NCBI RefSeq assembly: GCF_010389155.1 | Contig: NC_057768.1 | Coordinates: 9,918,501 to 9,982,500, forward strand | Source of the DNA: Erigeron canadensis | Lineage: Eukaryota; Streptophyta; Magnoliopsida; Asterales; Asteraceae | Length of the DNA stretch: 64,000 nt | Reading direction: 5' to 3' | In this document: in pieces, positions 23,865-35,326 of the stretch | Layout: the number at the start of each line of letters is the position of its first letter | Numbering within the stretch: position 1 is the stretch's first letter | Translations under genes and position numbers: made by a program | Notes under the pieces: generated by a model | Databases searched by the model: none | What the model was told of the DNA's origin: nothing | What the model saw: the letters and a program-made list of their open reading frames with translations, nothing else

Positions 23865-24650
23865 TACATTTTTTAAATTTAAAATTATACAACTACATTA
23901 TTTTAGCAACAATATCGTCAAATGTAAACTTTTTTATTAAAGATAGTTACATCATATATAAATAAATTTAAATGCTTATCACAAATATGTAAACAACACG
24001 TAGGTTGTATCAGCTACTTGTAAAATCGTATTTTTAATCCTAAACAAAAATAATTTCTATCCGTGAAAGTTAACACTTTGATTAAATAACAGTTATGTTT
24101 TTAAAATATATTGAAAAAATAATTTAAAATGAAGGTGAAGTTAATATTGATATAATAAAATAAAGATTTGTATTTAAAAAAGTAGTAATTAATTTATATT
24201 TAAGGATATATTAATTAATTAATTAATAATAGATGATAGATAATATATTTATATTTAGTTAGATAGTGGAGAACTATCTTATTTTAAAAAGGGCTAAAAA
24301 ACCAAAAAGTAACACCTAAGCTAAAATCCAAGGTAACAAATAAAAAAAATTGTCACACAATCAAAAATATACCCGCTCTTAGTTATATATAGTGACAAGG
24401 TTTTAAATTTATTCTTAAACAAATAGAGACCCTTAGATAGATTTCATCTTTGATTTAGTACCATTAGATCATGTTTAATTATTTCATCTTTTAACAATGA
24501 CAATATTAATACTTATACTTTATATAATTTAAATATATGCTCTTCTTATTTATTATAGTATCCTTTAAATTACTAACTTAATTAGTAATAATAATAATAT
24601 GTACACCTAGAATATCTCAACCGTAAATAGTAAGAATAATAATATATATA

Positions 24651-25150
24651 CGCCTAAGCACCAAAGTTTTCACTTAATTAATACTGTTTTCTTTCAACAA
24701 TGTATTTATGGGACACATTCTAAATATACGACCTTGAATGTCTGCTCTTCGAATACGAATTGAAGACTGGTTACAAATCAGATAGCAACCCTTAGATAGA
24801 TTTAATGTTTGATTTAAAACCATTAGATCAAATTTAACTATTTCATTTTTATTAAATGACAATATTAATATTTATACCTTATATGATTAATAATATATAT
24901 ACGCCTAAGTAACAAAGTTTTCACTTAATTAATACCGTTTTCTTTCAACAATGTATTTATGGGACACATTCTAGATATACGGCCTTGAATGTCCTCTCTT
25001 CGAATACGAATTGAAGACTGGTTACGAAATAGATAGCAACCCTTAGATAGATTTAATGTTTGATTTAAACCATTAGATCAAATTTAATTATTTCATTTTT
25101 ATTAAATGACAATATTAATACTTATACCTTATATGATTAAAAAAAACTCA
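24651..25150. repeat. 251-bp tandem duplication
   Basis: CGCCTAAG starts at 24651 and again at 24902, and about 250 bp following each are roughly 95% alike. Shared blocks include CAACAATGTATTTATGGGAC and CTTCGAATACGAATTGAAG. This is a recent duplication nested in the older repeat cluster. The minus-strand 62-codon ORF in copy 1 is not conserved in copy 2. Confidence 0.8.
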
Positions 25151-25160
25151 TCAAAATTAT

Positions 25161-25639
25161 GAGGCGCAAATAGTTATAATAATAATATGTACACCTAAAA
25201 ATTCCAATCATAATTAGTAAGAATAACAATATATGTACACCTACAAACATCGAATCCAATTCTTGATAATGAGTTTATCAATAACAATATGACATTCGTA
25301 ATAAAGTTATAATATTTTAACCATAGTTATTAAATATTACCCATTAAGTGTTTTAAAAAAAAATGATACATAGTTATTGTACAACTAAAATACTCGTATA
25401 AATTTAAAAATTACCTTATGATGGATATGATATGTAATATTTTTAATCTAAAAGCAATAATAGGTTTGTAGGAAATTTCTAATGGGGCCAAAATTTCATA
25501 TTTTAAATTTTCAAAGTCTTTGTTGATAAATTCTGACCTTAAATATAAATTTTTGTGCTATATACTTCTAAAACACAATCAATTTAAATAGTTTTTATTC
25601 ACAAACAAAGTTATATATAATCAAAGTTAAAAAAGTTAG
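25161..25639. other. AT-rich spacer before the Athila element
   Basis: No feature beyond scraps of the preceding repeat family. The last five bases, GTTAG (25635-25639), are the left target duplication of the Athila element. Confidence 0.4.
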
Positions 25640-27268
25640 TGATGTGACTAATTTATACCCATTACCCACATCGTTATTGGCCATTTTAATATATATTTTT
25701 AGTCGTTTTTGTATGCATTTTGCGCGTTTATGGTGTTTGTTAGTGTTTACAGGCTCTAAACAGGTTATGCGTCCATTTGGTACATTTTCGGGTGATTATT
25801 GGCCAGGAAGTACGTTATGTTGATGAGAGTTGATTTGAATGGACGAGACGGCAGAGCTTAGCAAGTAATCGAGACCGAAACAAGTTGGTTCTATACAAAC
25901 TCTTGACTGCACCACAGTGGGGATGCACAAGCCCACTGCGCCGCAGTCCTGCACCACGGAAATTAATGGACAAACCCCCACTGCGCCGCAATGGGGATGG
26001 CAACAGAAGGACTTCGCCGCAGTCAAGTAAAGAAGAGAAGAGGCCGTGGATTCGTACTGCGCCGCAGTGGTGGTCACACAAGCCACTGCGCCGCAGTCAG
26101 CCGAAGTCAAGTCGACCAATACCCCACTGCGCCGCAGTGAGGGAAGACAAAACCCCACTGAGCCGTAGTGGATGCACGGGAGAACAGACCCTGCCTTGTT
26201 TCTGCATTAGATTTTTGAGGGCTACCCTAGGTCGAAAATCAGGGATCCAAAATCCTTTCTAGGAGCTCCTCTATCAGGATTCTTCCTTCTCCAATCAAGT
26301 GAAAAACTTAGGCGGACTCATCGAAGATATTACGGGCACCCATCTAGATCGTATCTACTTATTGTCTAGCATTTTATTTTCTTCAAACAATTGGTACATC
26401 ATGTTTCTCTTCTATTTTATTCATTATTGTGAATTGATCATGAGTGGCTAACTGTTTAATCACCCACCTTGATGAAACTAGACGGATAATGTGATTGCAA
26501 TATTTTTAATTCAAAAGAGTTTATTTAATTATCGTTGTTCTGAGATCTTGATGATATTAATTCTTTTCATTAATTAATTTCGATATTGGTTGCATATGAT
26601 TCTTCGTTGGTGGTACCAGTTGAATGTGTATGTGATTTTAAAACGGTTACTTGTCTATAAGTAATTATCACTAGTTCATGGTATGATAGTGAATATCATT
26701 TTAAGAAAAGATTAATTTTGTCAACGTGATTGATATCGGTTGGTGGACCACGTTATTGTCACATGGGTTCAACTGATAATTTGATAGTCAATAAAACTGA
26801 ATGTTAGAAGAATTGTCTTGGTTTTGGTGGTACCGGCTTGGGTAATTCGACTAGTAGTTAGGTGATTCGATAATTTGTTCACGGTTGGTGGTACCACGTG
26901 AGTAGCTTAATCTTGTCACGATTATCTTTTAAACTCTAGAGAATTTGTTCTTCATCATATGCAATCACATTTGAAGTCAAGGGAAGTCAAGGTGGATGAC
27001 TTTTAATTATACTGTCTGAACTGTTCTTTTAAATTTATGCAAACATTTTGCAAAACCAATTTATTTAATTGTCAAAAAGGAATTTCGAAGCAACACCCGT
27101 TTTCCAAACCATTTTACAAGCAACTAATCATTTCACAGTCCCTGAGAACGAACTCAGACTTACCTTTCAACTATATTACAAACGATCAGGTCCACTGACC
27201 GTGAGTGCGTAGTAGTGAGTTTTTGGGTAGTTTTAGTTTATAAATTTAATGCTCGATTTTGCACATCA
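25640..27268 (+). repeat. 5' LTR of the Athila element (TATA box deleted)
   Basis: It is 12 bp shorter than the 3' LTR: 11 bp are missing at about 26265, exactly the TATA box region, and 1 bp near 26747. Many of the other differences are C-to-T or G-to-A, several at CpG. It carries eight copies of the ACTGCGCCGCAGT palindrome at 25906-26169, four of them degraded. Downstream it contains a repeated TTGGTGGTACCA-like motif near 26607, 26826 and 26886. Confidence 0.95.
25906..26169 (+). repeat. ACTGCGCCGCAGT palindrome cluster, 5' LTR
   Basis: Eight copies start at 25906, 25935, 25980, 26011, 26056, 26085, 26126 and 26157, with start-to-start spacings 29, 45, 31, 45, 29, 41 and 31. Copies 1, 3, 4 and 8 carry substitutions, mostly G-to-A or C-to-T. 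ORFs through the cluster on both strands (repeating APQW or LRRS) are by-products of the repeat. Confidence 0.95.
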
Positions 27269-27274
27269 AGTTTT

Positions 27275-27291
27275 TGGTGCCGCTGCCCGGG
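27275..27291 (+). other. primer-binding site of the Athila element
   Basis: TGGTGCCGCTGCCCGGG, 6 bp after the 5' LTR, matches the TGGCGCCGTTGCCGGGG primer site complementary to tRNA-Asp that is typical of Athila and Tat elements. Confidence 0.85.
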
Positions 27292-27446
27292 ATTTTGTAC
27301 CGATTTAGTTGTTTATTTAGTGGTTTGATCCTTCCTCACGCGTGAGGAAGTTAATTGCTTTATTAGTTTAGACTTGTTTATTGAATTATCACAGGTGCAT
27401 TTGACGTGTGGTGTTAGTTGTGTTTTGCAGGAAACTTTAATAGTTG

Positions 27447-28847
27447 ATGATTTTGCGTTCTTCGGGGAGACCTCTTTTTAGTCCACTAAAAACTCCACCT
27501 AGACGTAGGATCAACTACACAGCACCACCGGATTCGGACGAAGAAGGCTTCTATCTAGAGGAATTCTTTGAGCTTGCACTTGTAAAAGAAGAGATGGGTG
27601 ACAATCCACCAAGAGATCCGAATGACATCAAATATGGGGACCGAGCCCGCAATATTCCTTCGGCTCGTGGTTCCGCCATTAGAACACCGGCAGTTGATCA
27701 AAGCTTTAATTTGAAACCGAATCATCTAAAGAGCATCGAAGAGCAAAAGTTTGATGGAAAGAAGAAGTGGGATCCATATAAGCACTTGGAGAGGTTTGAG
27801 AAGTTGGCACGGCTCTACCAATATGGCCAAAACCAAATGAATGCCGTGAAACTTGAAACCTTTCCTATCACTCTTACCGGGGAAGCCAAAGATTGGTTTA
27901 ATGATCTTCCTGAGAATTCGATTACAACTTGGGATCAACTCAAGGAAGCTTTTATTGGTGAGTTTTACTCGGTTAGAACTCAAAGGCAATTGGAAAACTT
28001 GATTAGGTCTTTCATGCAAGAAGATGGGGAAGATGTGGTAGATGCATGGATCCGGTTTAAAGAAATGTTGAGGAATTGTCCGGGTCATGAATTGACCAAG
28101 GAGAAGTATGTTGAATTGTTCTTTGATGGATTGACCAAGGCTTCTAAAAGAGAGATGGGATATGCTTTTGTTGGGAGTTTTAGCAAGATTACTCCAAATG
28201 AAGGTTTTGACATTTTGGAGCGAATGGTGAAGGATAATGCGGCCATGGATGATAAGAGGTTTATGAAGAATGAGAGCCGATTCAAGCAAAGTAAGGTTGC
28301 AAGGGCCGATGGAAGCAACAACTCTAGTGTCATTGATGAGATTCAAGCTTTATCAGCAAGGATGGATAAAGGATTTGCTAATCAAGAATCAAGGTTTGGA
28401 TATCTAGAGCGAGATGTGAAGGTGCTAGCTGATAGATGTGATCATTGTGGAGACACACACTATTCCGAAGAGTGTCCCAACCGGGGACCTGAAGATGTTA
28501 ATTTTGTTTAGAATCAGCAAGGAGGTTTTCAGAGAAACACCGGTTTTCAGAATCGGTCATCAGGTATCAATTCTTATAACTCTTCTTTTCCTGCTAATAC
28601 TTCTCGTTTTTCTGGTAACAGGTTGCAAAAGAGCAATTATCAAAGTCAGCCACAACAGCAGGAGACTAAGCAAAGTCAAGGATCGGGTTCTTCCTCTTCT
28701 ATTACCGATCCTAATGTCGAGCTGAGAGAGATGATGAAGCAGATGATGAGTAATCAGATTGAGACAAACACAAGTATCCAGAATATAAGGGAGGATACTA
28801 GGGAGTTGAGTGAGAGGCTAGACAGGATTAATGGCAGGTGGAGATGA
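27447..28847 (+). pseudogene. gag of the Athila element (premature stop)
   Basis: The ORF opens at ATG 27447 and runs to a TAG at 28509-28511. The same frame then continues open to 28847 with glutamine/asparagine-rich and coiled sequence, so the TAG is an internal nonsense mutation. The capsid-like retrotransposon gag domain (KWDPYKHLERFEKLARLY, then WFNDLPENSITTWDQLKEAF) occupies roughly residues 90-230. A CCHC zinc knuckle (CDHCGDTHYSEEC) lies just before the stop. Gag would package the element RNA in cytoplasmic particles. The protein cannot be made in full from this copy. Confidence 0.85.
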
Positions 28848-30682
28848 ATGCCAAAAATCAGGATATTAACTTTAAGGATCTTGAAAGTAGGATGGCTGCT
28901 CTAACTAGGCCCCAGGGTGCTTTACCTAGTAACACTCAGCAGAATCCAAAGCAAAATCAAGGATCCAGCAGTGGTCAGAAGTACACTCCACCGCCTGTTC
29001 GTCAGGAGCAAGCGAAGGCTATTACTACTCGTACAGGTAGATCCTATGCCCCTCCTCCTAATCCTAATGTTGTTGTTTCAGATGTGCAGGATACAGGAAA
29101 TGAAGAAGCTGAAGATGTTGACGAGGAGATTGTGATGGAAGATCAACCGACTGTGAAGACTCCGGTTATCCCACCAGAACCAGCGGTGACACCCGAGGCT
29201 AAGCCATATAAGCCTAAGGTTCCATTTCCACAGCGGTTCAAGAAGGCCAAATTAAAGGAACAATATGATAAATTTGTTAACATGATTAAAAATGTTCATA
29301 TTAATGTGCCTTTAGTTGATTTGATACAGGGAATGCCAAACTATGCAAAATTTATCAAGGAACTTGTTACAGACAAAGGAAAGATGGATGAGGTGAAGGC
29401 AACATATCTCAATGTTGAGTGTTCTGCTATCTTGCAGAATCAACAGATTCCGCCTAAGCTTGAGGATCCAGGGAGTTTTCTTATAACTTGTTCCATTCGT
29501 ACTTTGACTTGTAAGGCATTAGCAGATTTAGGTGCAAGTATCAATTTGATGCCTTACTCGGTGTGGAGTAAGTTGGCTTCCGGTATTTTGAGACCTACTC
29601 GTAGGAGTATAAGACTAGCTGACCACTCTTTTCAGTATCCCATCAGGATTGCTGAGAACATGACTGTCCAAGTAGGTCATATAGTTTTTCTTGTTGACTT
29701 TGTGATCCTAGAAATGGAAGAAGACACTAAGGTACCCTTGATTTTAGGTAGACCATTCCTTAACACCGCGGATGCTATCATCCGGGTGAAAGATAAGGAA
29801 ATTTCGTTGGGTGTGGGTACGGATAGAATAGTGTTTAATGTTGAACGATCTATTAAGCATTCTTACTCGACTGATGAATCTTGTTTCAGGATTGACGTAA
29901 TTGATGATGCTTTGGATCAAGTTTTTCAGGAATTCATGGAAACAGAAGTCGATGAGGAGCTCGTTTGCTTAGGAGCCAGAGATATTGGTGATGAAGATTT
30001 ATTTGCAGAGGTGATGGCGCTTGATATGGATGAGACACTTCTAGAAAATGAGAGCTTTGAAAAGGTGGTTGCTGATGGAAGCTCAAGGGTGCCAAATTCG
30101 GTTGATGTACCCCCTACTGATCTGGAGCTCAAGCCATTGCCTGCCCATTTGGAGTATGCTTACTTAGTAGGTAAATCCTCTTTGCCCGTTGTCATCTCGT
30201 CCGCACTTTCGAGTGACGAGAAAAATCTTCTTTTAGCCGTGCTTAGAGCTCATAAGCGAGCTTTTGCTTGGAAGACTACTGACATTCCAGGTATTAGTCC
30301 TGATTTTTGCATGCATAAGATAGATTTTGTCGATGATGCTAAGCCCGTTGTCCAGAGACAAAGGAGGCTTAATCCAAATATGAAGGAGGTGGTTAAGAAA
30401 GAAGTGATTAAACTTTTAGATGCAGGGATCATTTTCCCGATAGCTGATAGTTCTTGGGTAAGTCCCGTCCAATGTGTTCCCAAAAAGGGGGGCATGACGG
30501 TCATTGAAAATGAAAATAATGAACTTTTGGCCACTAGGACTGTCACGGTTTGGCGGGTTTGCATAGATTACCGTAAGTTGAATGATTCCACTCGTAAGGA
30601 TCATTTTCCCCTCCCATTTATTGATCAAATGTTGGAAAGACTTGCCGGAAATGAATATTTTTGTTTCTTGGATGGGTTTTCC
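28835..30682 (+). pseudogene. protease and N-terminal reverse transcriptase of the Athila element
   Basis: The frame changes relative to gag near 28830, consistent with loss of one base. The segment has a proline-rich linker and a retropepsin-like protease with the plant-gypsy active site DLGAS (LADLGASINLMPYSVW), then ILGRPFL. The start of reverse transcriptase follows (VVQRQRRLNP, WVSPVQCVPKKGG, RVCIDYRKLN, DHFPLPFIDQMLERL). At about 30680, inside the FLDGFS motif, the frame breaks: the usual GYFQ segment is absent, as expected for a deletion of about 11 bp. Confidence 0.85.
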
Positions 30683-32064
30683 AAATACCCATCGACCCAA
30701 AAGACCAAGAAAAAACCACTTTCACATGCCCATTTGGTACCTTTGCTTACCGGCGAATGCCTTTTGGCTTGTGTAACGCCCCGGGCACCTTCCAAAGGTG
30801 CATGATAGCTATTTTCCAGGACATGCTTGAAACCTCAATGAAGGTTTTCATGGATGATTTCTCGGTATTCAGGGATTCTTTTAGGTCTTGTTTGCATAAC
30901 CTAGATAAGATGTTGACTAGGTGTGAAAAGGCTCGTCTAGTTTTGAATTGGGAGAAGTGTCACTTCATGGTGACCAAGGGAATTGTTCTAGGTCATAAGG
31001 TGTCTAGGGCCGGAATAGAAGATGATAGGGCCAAAATTGATGTGATAGACAAGTTACCCCCGCCTTCCAATGTGAAAAGGGTACGTAGTTTCCTTGGCCA
31101 TGCCGGTTTCTACCGGAGATTCATTAAGGATTTCTCTAAGATTACTCGTCCGATGACCCACTTGTTGGAGAAGGACGTCCCTTTTGTTTTTGATGAATCT
31201 TGTTTAAGTGCGTTTCAGGTGTTGAAGGAGAAGTTGACCAACTCCCCCATTATGGTTGGACCGGATTGGAATCTGCCTTTTGAGCTGATGTGTGATGCTA
31301 GTGACTATGCTGTTGGAGCTGTGCTTGGGCAAAGGGATGATAAGCATTTCAAGCCAATTTACTATGCTAGTAAAACCTTGAATCCTGCCCAGCAAAATTA
31401 CACTACTACAGAGAAGGAGTTACTTGCGGTAGTCTTTGCATTTGATAAGTTTCGGTTATATCTAGTACTAAGTAAAACTGTTGTTTTCACTGACCACTCT
31501 GCTTTGAAGTATTTGTTTTCTAAGCAAGATGAAAAGCCTAGACTGATACGATGGATTCTGTTGTTGCAAGAATTTGATATTGAAATCAAGGATAAGAAAG
31601 GTGCCGAGAACTTAGCAGCTGATCACTTGAGCCGGTTGGAGGACCCAAACCGGGAGGAGCTTCAGGATGGGGAGATTAAGGATCACTTCCCCGATGAATA
31701 TTTAAATGTCATTTCTAATTCTGATGAAGGTCCTTGGTTTGCTGACATTGCTAATTATTTGGTTGCAGGTGAAATACCAAATGATTTCTCGGGTCAACAG
31801 AAGAAGAAGCTAATATCGGATGCTAAGCATTACTTCTGGGATAATCCATATCTGTTTCGAATTTGTGCAGATGGTATGGTCAGAAGATGTGTTGCGGGAG
31901 CTGAAACTAGAGAGATTTTGGATGCTTGCCATTACGGGCCAACCGGAGGTCACTATGGTCCGCCAGTTACAGGTAGAAAGGTTTTTGATGCAGGTTTCTA
32001 TTGGCCGACAATCTTCAAAGAGGCCCAAACGTTGGTTGAAACCTGTGACATTTGCGAACGCTAA
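30683..32064 (+). pseudogene. C-terminal RT, RNase H and integrase zinc finger of the Athila element
   Basis: This frame resumes at PIDPKDQEKT, then MPFGLCNAPGTFQRCM and the catalytic FMDD motif. The connection domain (SFLGHAGFYRRFIKDFSKIT) and RNase H (LMCDASDYAVGAVLGQ, TTEKELLAVVFA, FTDHSALKYL) follow. The segment ends in the HHCC finger of integrase (HYGPTGGHYG, then CDICER), where a TAA at 32062-32064 interrupts the frame. The catalytic residues look intact; the interruptions do not. Confidence 0.88.
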
Positions 32065-33024
32065 GGAAACATCACAAAACGGGATGAAATGCCACATCAA
32101 GGGATTCAGGTATGTGAGGTTTTTGATATTTGGGGCATAGACTTCATGGGACCATTCCCACCGTCTAACAAGTCTTAGTACATCCTAGTTGTTGTTGACT
32201 ACGTGTCTAAGTGGGCCGAAGCCAAGGCTTTGCCTACAAACGACACGAGGGTAGTCATTGGGTTCTTGAAACAGTTGTTCAGTAGGTTTGGTTGCCCTAG
32301 AGCCTTAATTAGTGATCGTGGAACACATTTTGCTAATTATCAACTAGATAAGGTTCTTAAAAAGTATGGTGTTCATCATTACTTTTCAACTTCTTATCAC
32401 CCACAGACCAGTGGTCAAGTGGAAAACACCAACAGGGCTTTGAAAAGAATTTTGGAAAAAACGGTCGGGGATAACCCCAAGGTTTGGTCAAAAAAGTTTG
32501 AGGACGCCTTGTGGGCGTTTAGGACCGCTTTTAAGACGCCTATTGGCACGACGCCATATAAGTTGCTCTACGGTAAGAATTGTCATTTACCGATTCAATT
32601 AGAGCATAAGGCGTATTGGGCGTTGTGGAATTTGAACCTAGATATGATGGAGGCCGGTGAACTTAGGCTGTTGCAACTTCATGAGCTCGATGAGCTTAGA
32701 TTGGGAGCTTATGAGAATTCCCGGCTTTACAAAGAAAAGACCAAGATTTACCATGATAAAAGGATCCATAGGAAGGAATTTAAGGTTGGTGCAAAAGTTT
32801 TGTTATTCTTGTCAAAGTTTAAAATCAAACAACCGAAATTAACTTCTAGGTGGATAGGTCCTTTTGTAATTAAACATGTGTATCCGTCCGGGTATGTCGA
32901 ACTTTTTAAAAGGGATGGAAATGGGTCTTTCATTGTCAATGGTCATAGGCTCAAATTGTATTTGGAAGAAGAGCAGGAGGAGGGGATGGTTGAAGAAATC
33001 CCCATTTTTGATTCACAAGCTTGA
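32065..33024 (+). pseudogene. integrase core and C-terminus of the Athila element
   Basis: It continues in the same frame as the preceding segment, with a second stop (TAG) at about 32170-32172. The DDE triad is visible: D in IDFMGPFP, D in SDRGTHF and E in GQVENTNR. The C-terminal region (KVLLFLSKFKIKQPKLTSRWIGPFVI) lacks a chromodomain, which fits Athila. The natural terminator is TGA at 33022-33024. Confidence 0.88.
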
Positions 33025-33645
33025 AATGGTAATCGAGTCTAGCTCACGACTCGTAAATAAATTAAGCGCTTCTCGGGAGGTAACCCGTGTTTAATTTTGT
33101 TTTGTCAATTTGATTTTTATTCATTAGATAGGTCTAATCTGTTTTGTTAAGAATGTGCAGGTTCAGAAGTGGTGTGAAGCGATTGAGGTAAGTTTGTGTT
33201 TAAAACCGAAAAAAAAAAATTCTGGAAAAGTCCCCCACTGCGCCGCAGTGGGGGTGGTAAAACCGACTGCGCCGCAGTCCGTTTCCACGGCCTAACTTGA
33301 CCATCTCCCCACTGCGGCGAGGAAGGACTGCGCCGCAGTCCAAAAGCTCGGCACCAGTGGCTCCAAGCCTCACTGCGCCGCAGTGAGGAAAGCCTTAGCC
33401 CACTGCGCCGCAGTGGGCATGTTGACTGGTCAGAGGAGGGTCAGGTGTTTAAAGTAAAAAAGGAAAGGGGGAGTTGATTTCTACCACACATACTTATTCA
33501 AACTCTCATATCTTTTTCTCTAAAAGGCAAAAACGAAAACTCCTCCCCAAGAACACCCTTGAATCCGAAAATTCCCCCCTCATCCACCAAATTCTTGCAT
33601 TCTTTTTTCTTTCTCTTCTTAGACTATCAACTATCCATCACTACC
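33025..33645 (+). other. post-pol non-coding region with palindrome cluster
   Basis: No ORF of interest. A splice-donor-like GAGGTAAGT lies at about 33186. The palindrome cluster (33237-33414) is listed separately. The region ends at the ATG of the ATHILA ORF. Confidence 0.6.
33237..33414 (+). repeat. ACTGCGCCGCAGT palindrome cluster, post-pol
   Basis: Five intact copies start at 33237, 33266, 33327, 33372 and 33402, plus a damaged half-copy at 33311. Flanks extend the symmetry with different bases: CCCCC..GGGGG at 33232-33254, GG..CC at 33327 and CCTC..GAGG at 33372. Confidence 0.95.
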
Positions 33646-33657
33646 ATGGGAAAGAAT
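33646..33657 (+). pseudogene. candidate first exon of the ATHILA ORF (MGKN)
   Basis: ATGGGAAAGAAT followed by a perfect GTAAGT donor at 33658. The matching acceptor TTTTTTGTAG lies at 37958-37967, and the next exon continues in phase with a lysine/arginine-rich start (TDKRKQ). Spliced post-pol ORFs are known for Athila-type elements. The intron is about 635 bp without nested element 2. Confidence 0.6.
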
Positions 33658-33999
33658 GTAAGTTTCTCTTGTTTATTTTCCTTTTAATCTTTTAATTTTG
33701 ATTTTTAGATTTTTGTGTGTAATGGTTGAATTAGTTGGTGGGTTTTGTTAATTAAGGGGTAAGGATGATAATGTAGTGTTCAATTTCACGAATCTAACAC
33801 TTGTTCATCCGGATTTGAGTCTAAATAAAACCTAGGGTTTTGAAAAAAATTGGGGCTTTTTGATGAACAAGTGTGGGGGAGGTTAATGGAAGGATTTGTA
33901 ATGCTAAATTGTTGAAAGATTGCTATTTAGTTGGATTATTGCACCCTTTTTTTGGAAAGTCGTGATGAACACAATGAACTTGCCCAGAACTTCAAGGTG

Positions 34000-34195
34000 A
34001 CTGCGCCGCAGTGGTGGTGGGTTTGTTCCATTGCGCCGCAGTCCCTAGCTCGTGACCCGCACGTGTTCAGAACCCCACTGCGCCGCAGTGAGGGTTGCTT
34101 CAGACCACTACGCCGCAGTGGTATACCTCGGCCAACTTTGGACTTAGCCTCACTGCGCCGCAGTGAGGAGGTATTGATGCCCACTGCGCCGCAGT
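34000..34195 (+). repeat. ACTGCGCCGCAGT palindrome cluster, ATHILA intron
   Basis: Six copies start at 34000, 34030, 34077, 34107, 34152 and 34183, with spacings 30, 47, 30, 45 and 31. One copy begins ATTG and one has ACTACG; in the latter (34107) the flanks ACC..GGT still pair. This cluster lies in the candidate intron between MGKN and the ATHILA ORF body. Confidence 0.95.
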
Positions 34196-34274
34196 GGGGC
34201 ATTCTCCTGAACGAATTTTTCTTTGTTTTTAATACGGTTCCTGGTTTTTGTTCCACGTTTAACATGTTGATTTG

Positions 34275-34516
34275 TGTTATTTAAATATTTGTTCTTGATT
34301 GATGCAATTGTGAATTCGGATTAATGTGTGTAATGTGTGTTTTTGTTTGTTTTGGGAGAAAACCGGTAAATGTATATATTAGATTTTGTTATATGTAAGC
34401 CTCACTTACAAATGGGATTGGAAGGGGGTATATATACATTGATCCTATTTTTTACTAATACCCCTTCCATATCTAGCTAATTACAATTAAACACCACTTA
34501 AAATATAAGGCTAACA
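34275..34516 (-). repeat. 3' LTR of element 2
   Basis: It begins TGTTAGCC and ends AAATAACA on the minus strand. A TATA-like TATATATA lies between inverted arms TGGAAGGGG and CCCCTTCCA, as in element 1. Confidence 0.95.
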
Positions 34517-34528
34517 TTCTCCCCCTTG
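34517..34528 (-). other. polypurine tract of element 2
   Basis: AAGGGGGAGAA on the minus strand ends exactly where the 3' LTR begins, almost identical to the tract of element 1. Confidence 0.85.
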
Positions 34529-35075
34529 GTGTTAAATTGTAAATGCAGCATCGTCTTCGATCTTTAAAACTTGGTGGACATTTATGTTGAGGATCTTTGA
34601 TGTTGAGTGAATTTGAAACTTTGACTTGTTGGATCCTTAAACATAGTGTGGAAGCGAAGACTCGGGGTTTCTGGAAAAATGCGGAAGCTTGACTTGGTGT
34701 AAAGTGCGGAAGCCTGGCTTGGCTTTGAGTGAAAATTTGGTATGAAAATGATTTGTCATTTTAGCTCCCCCTCAACTTGTCATATGTACAAAAACTTCTC
34801 TAAATCTTGCTCCCCCTCAATCAATTACTCCTTTCAAAATATACAATAAATACTTACTAATAGATCTAAAAATATTTGTCATTTAGCTCCCCCTCAAGTT
34901 GAGCATAATCTTCGGAGCAAGGAATTAACTTATGCATTGTGCTCCCTCTCAAAAGGATAATCAATCTTTAAGACTTTTTCTCCCCCTCGATCTAAGCATA
35001 GTCTTCGGAGCAAAGAATCAAACTTCAAAACTTTCATTGTGCTCCCCCTTAAATGAGCAATTATTTGGAAAAAGA

Positions 35076-35106
<31 letters not shown>

Positions 35107-35326
35107 TTATGTGCTCTCCCATGTTCCCCCTCAAATGAACATTATGAACAATATTTTCAATAATTTTATCTCTATCTCTCCCCCTCACGATGAATGTGAG
35201 AACCACGTTCATCATGCATAATGATAAGTCGAAAACGGGGATAGGTTGATTATGAAGTTGATGTCTTACATAAACAGCTGCAGCTCGGGTTATACATTGA
35301 GTTATGTATAAGCCATTTTCATCGAA
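34529..35326 (-). other. 3' non-coding region of element 2
   Basis: No ORF. On the minus strand it is rich in GAGGGGGAGC/GAGGGGGAG motifs: about eight G-rich tracts of the AGGGGGAG type between 34760 and 35185, with a (TA)n microsatellite at about 35076-35102. These resemble repeated copies of the polypurine tract itself. Confidence 0.6.

Larger units (their letters stand above)
22381..25160. repeat. cluster of a dispersed AT-rich repeat (about 110-190 bp unit)
   Basis: Six copies of a segment containing GATTTAGAACCATTAGATC, TTATTTCATCTTT and AATACTTATATTTTATATG begin near 22388, 22665, 23179, 24385, 24790 and 25040. Three fuller copies start with an ACAAGG..TAAATTCAT motif. The copies are 80-90% alike by eye, all in the same orientation, and are separated by other AT-rich DNA. 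Family unknown; non-coding. Confidence 0.65.

Noticed and set aside
25796..26262. ORFs on both strands across the LTR (repeating APQW/LRRS-like peptides), also at 33931-34284 and 40447-40892
   Set aside because: They are translations of the ACTGCGCCGCAGT array; open in several frames because the repeats lack stops.
27726..28346. 206-codon minus-strand ORF
   Set aside because: Antisense shadow of the Athila gag; no similarity or codon support of its own.
33237..34195. CRISPR-like appearance of the repeat-spacer palindrome clusters
   Set aside because: Repeats are 13 bp, spacing alternates, no cas genes are present, and the clusters are part of a plant retrotransposon.
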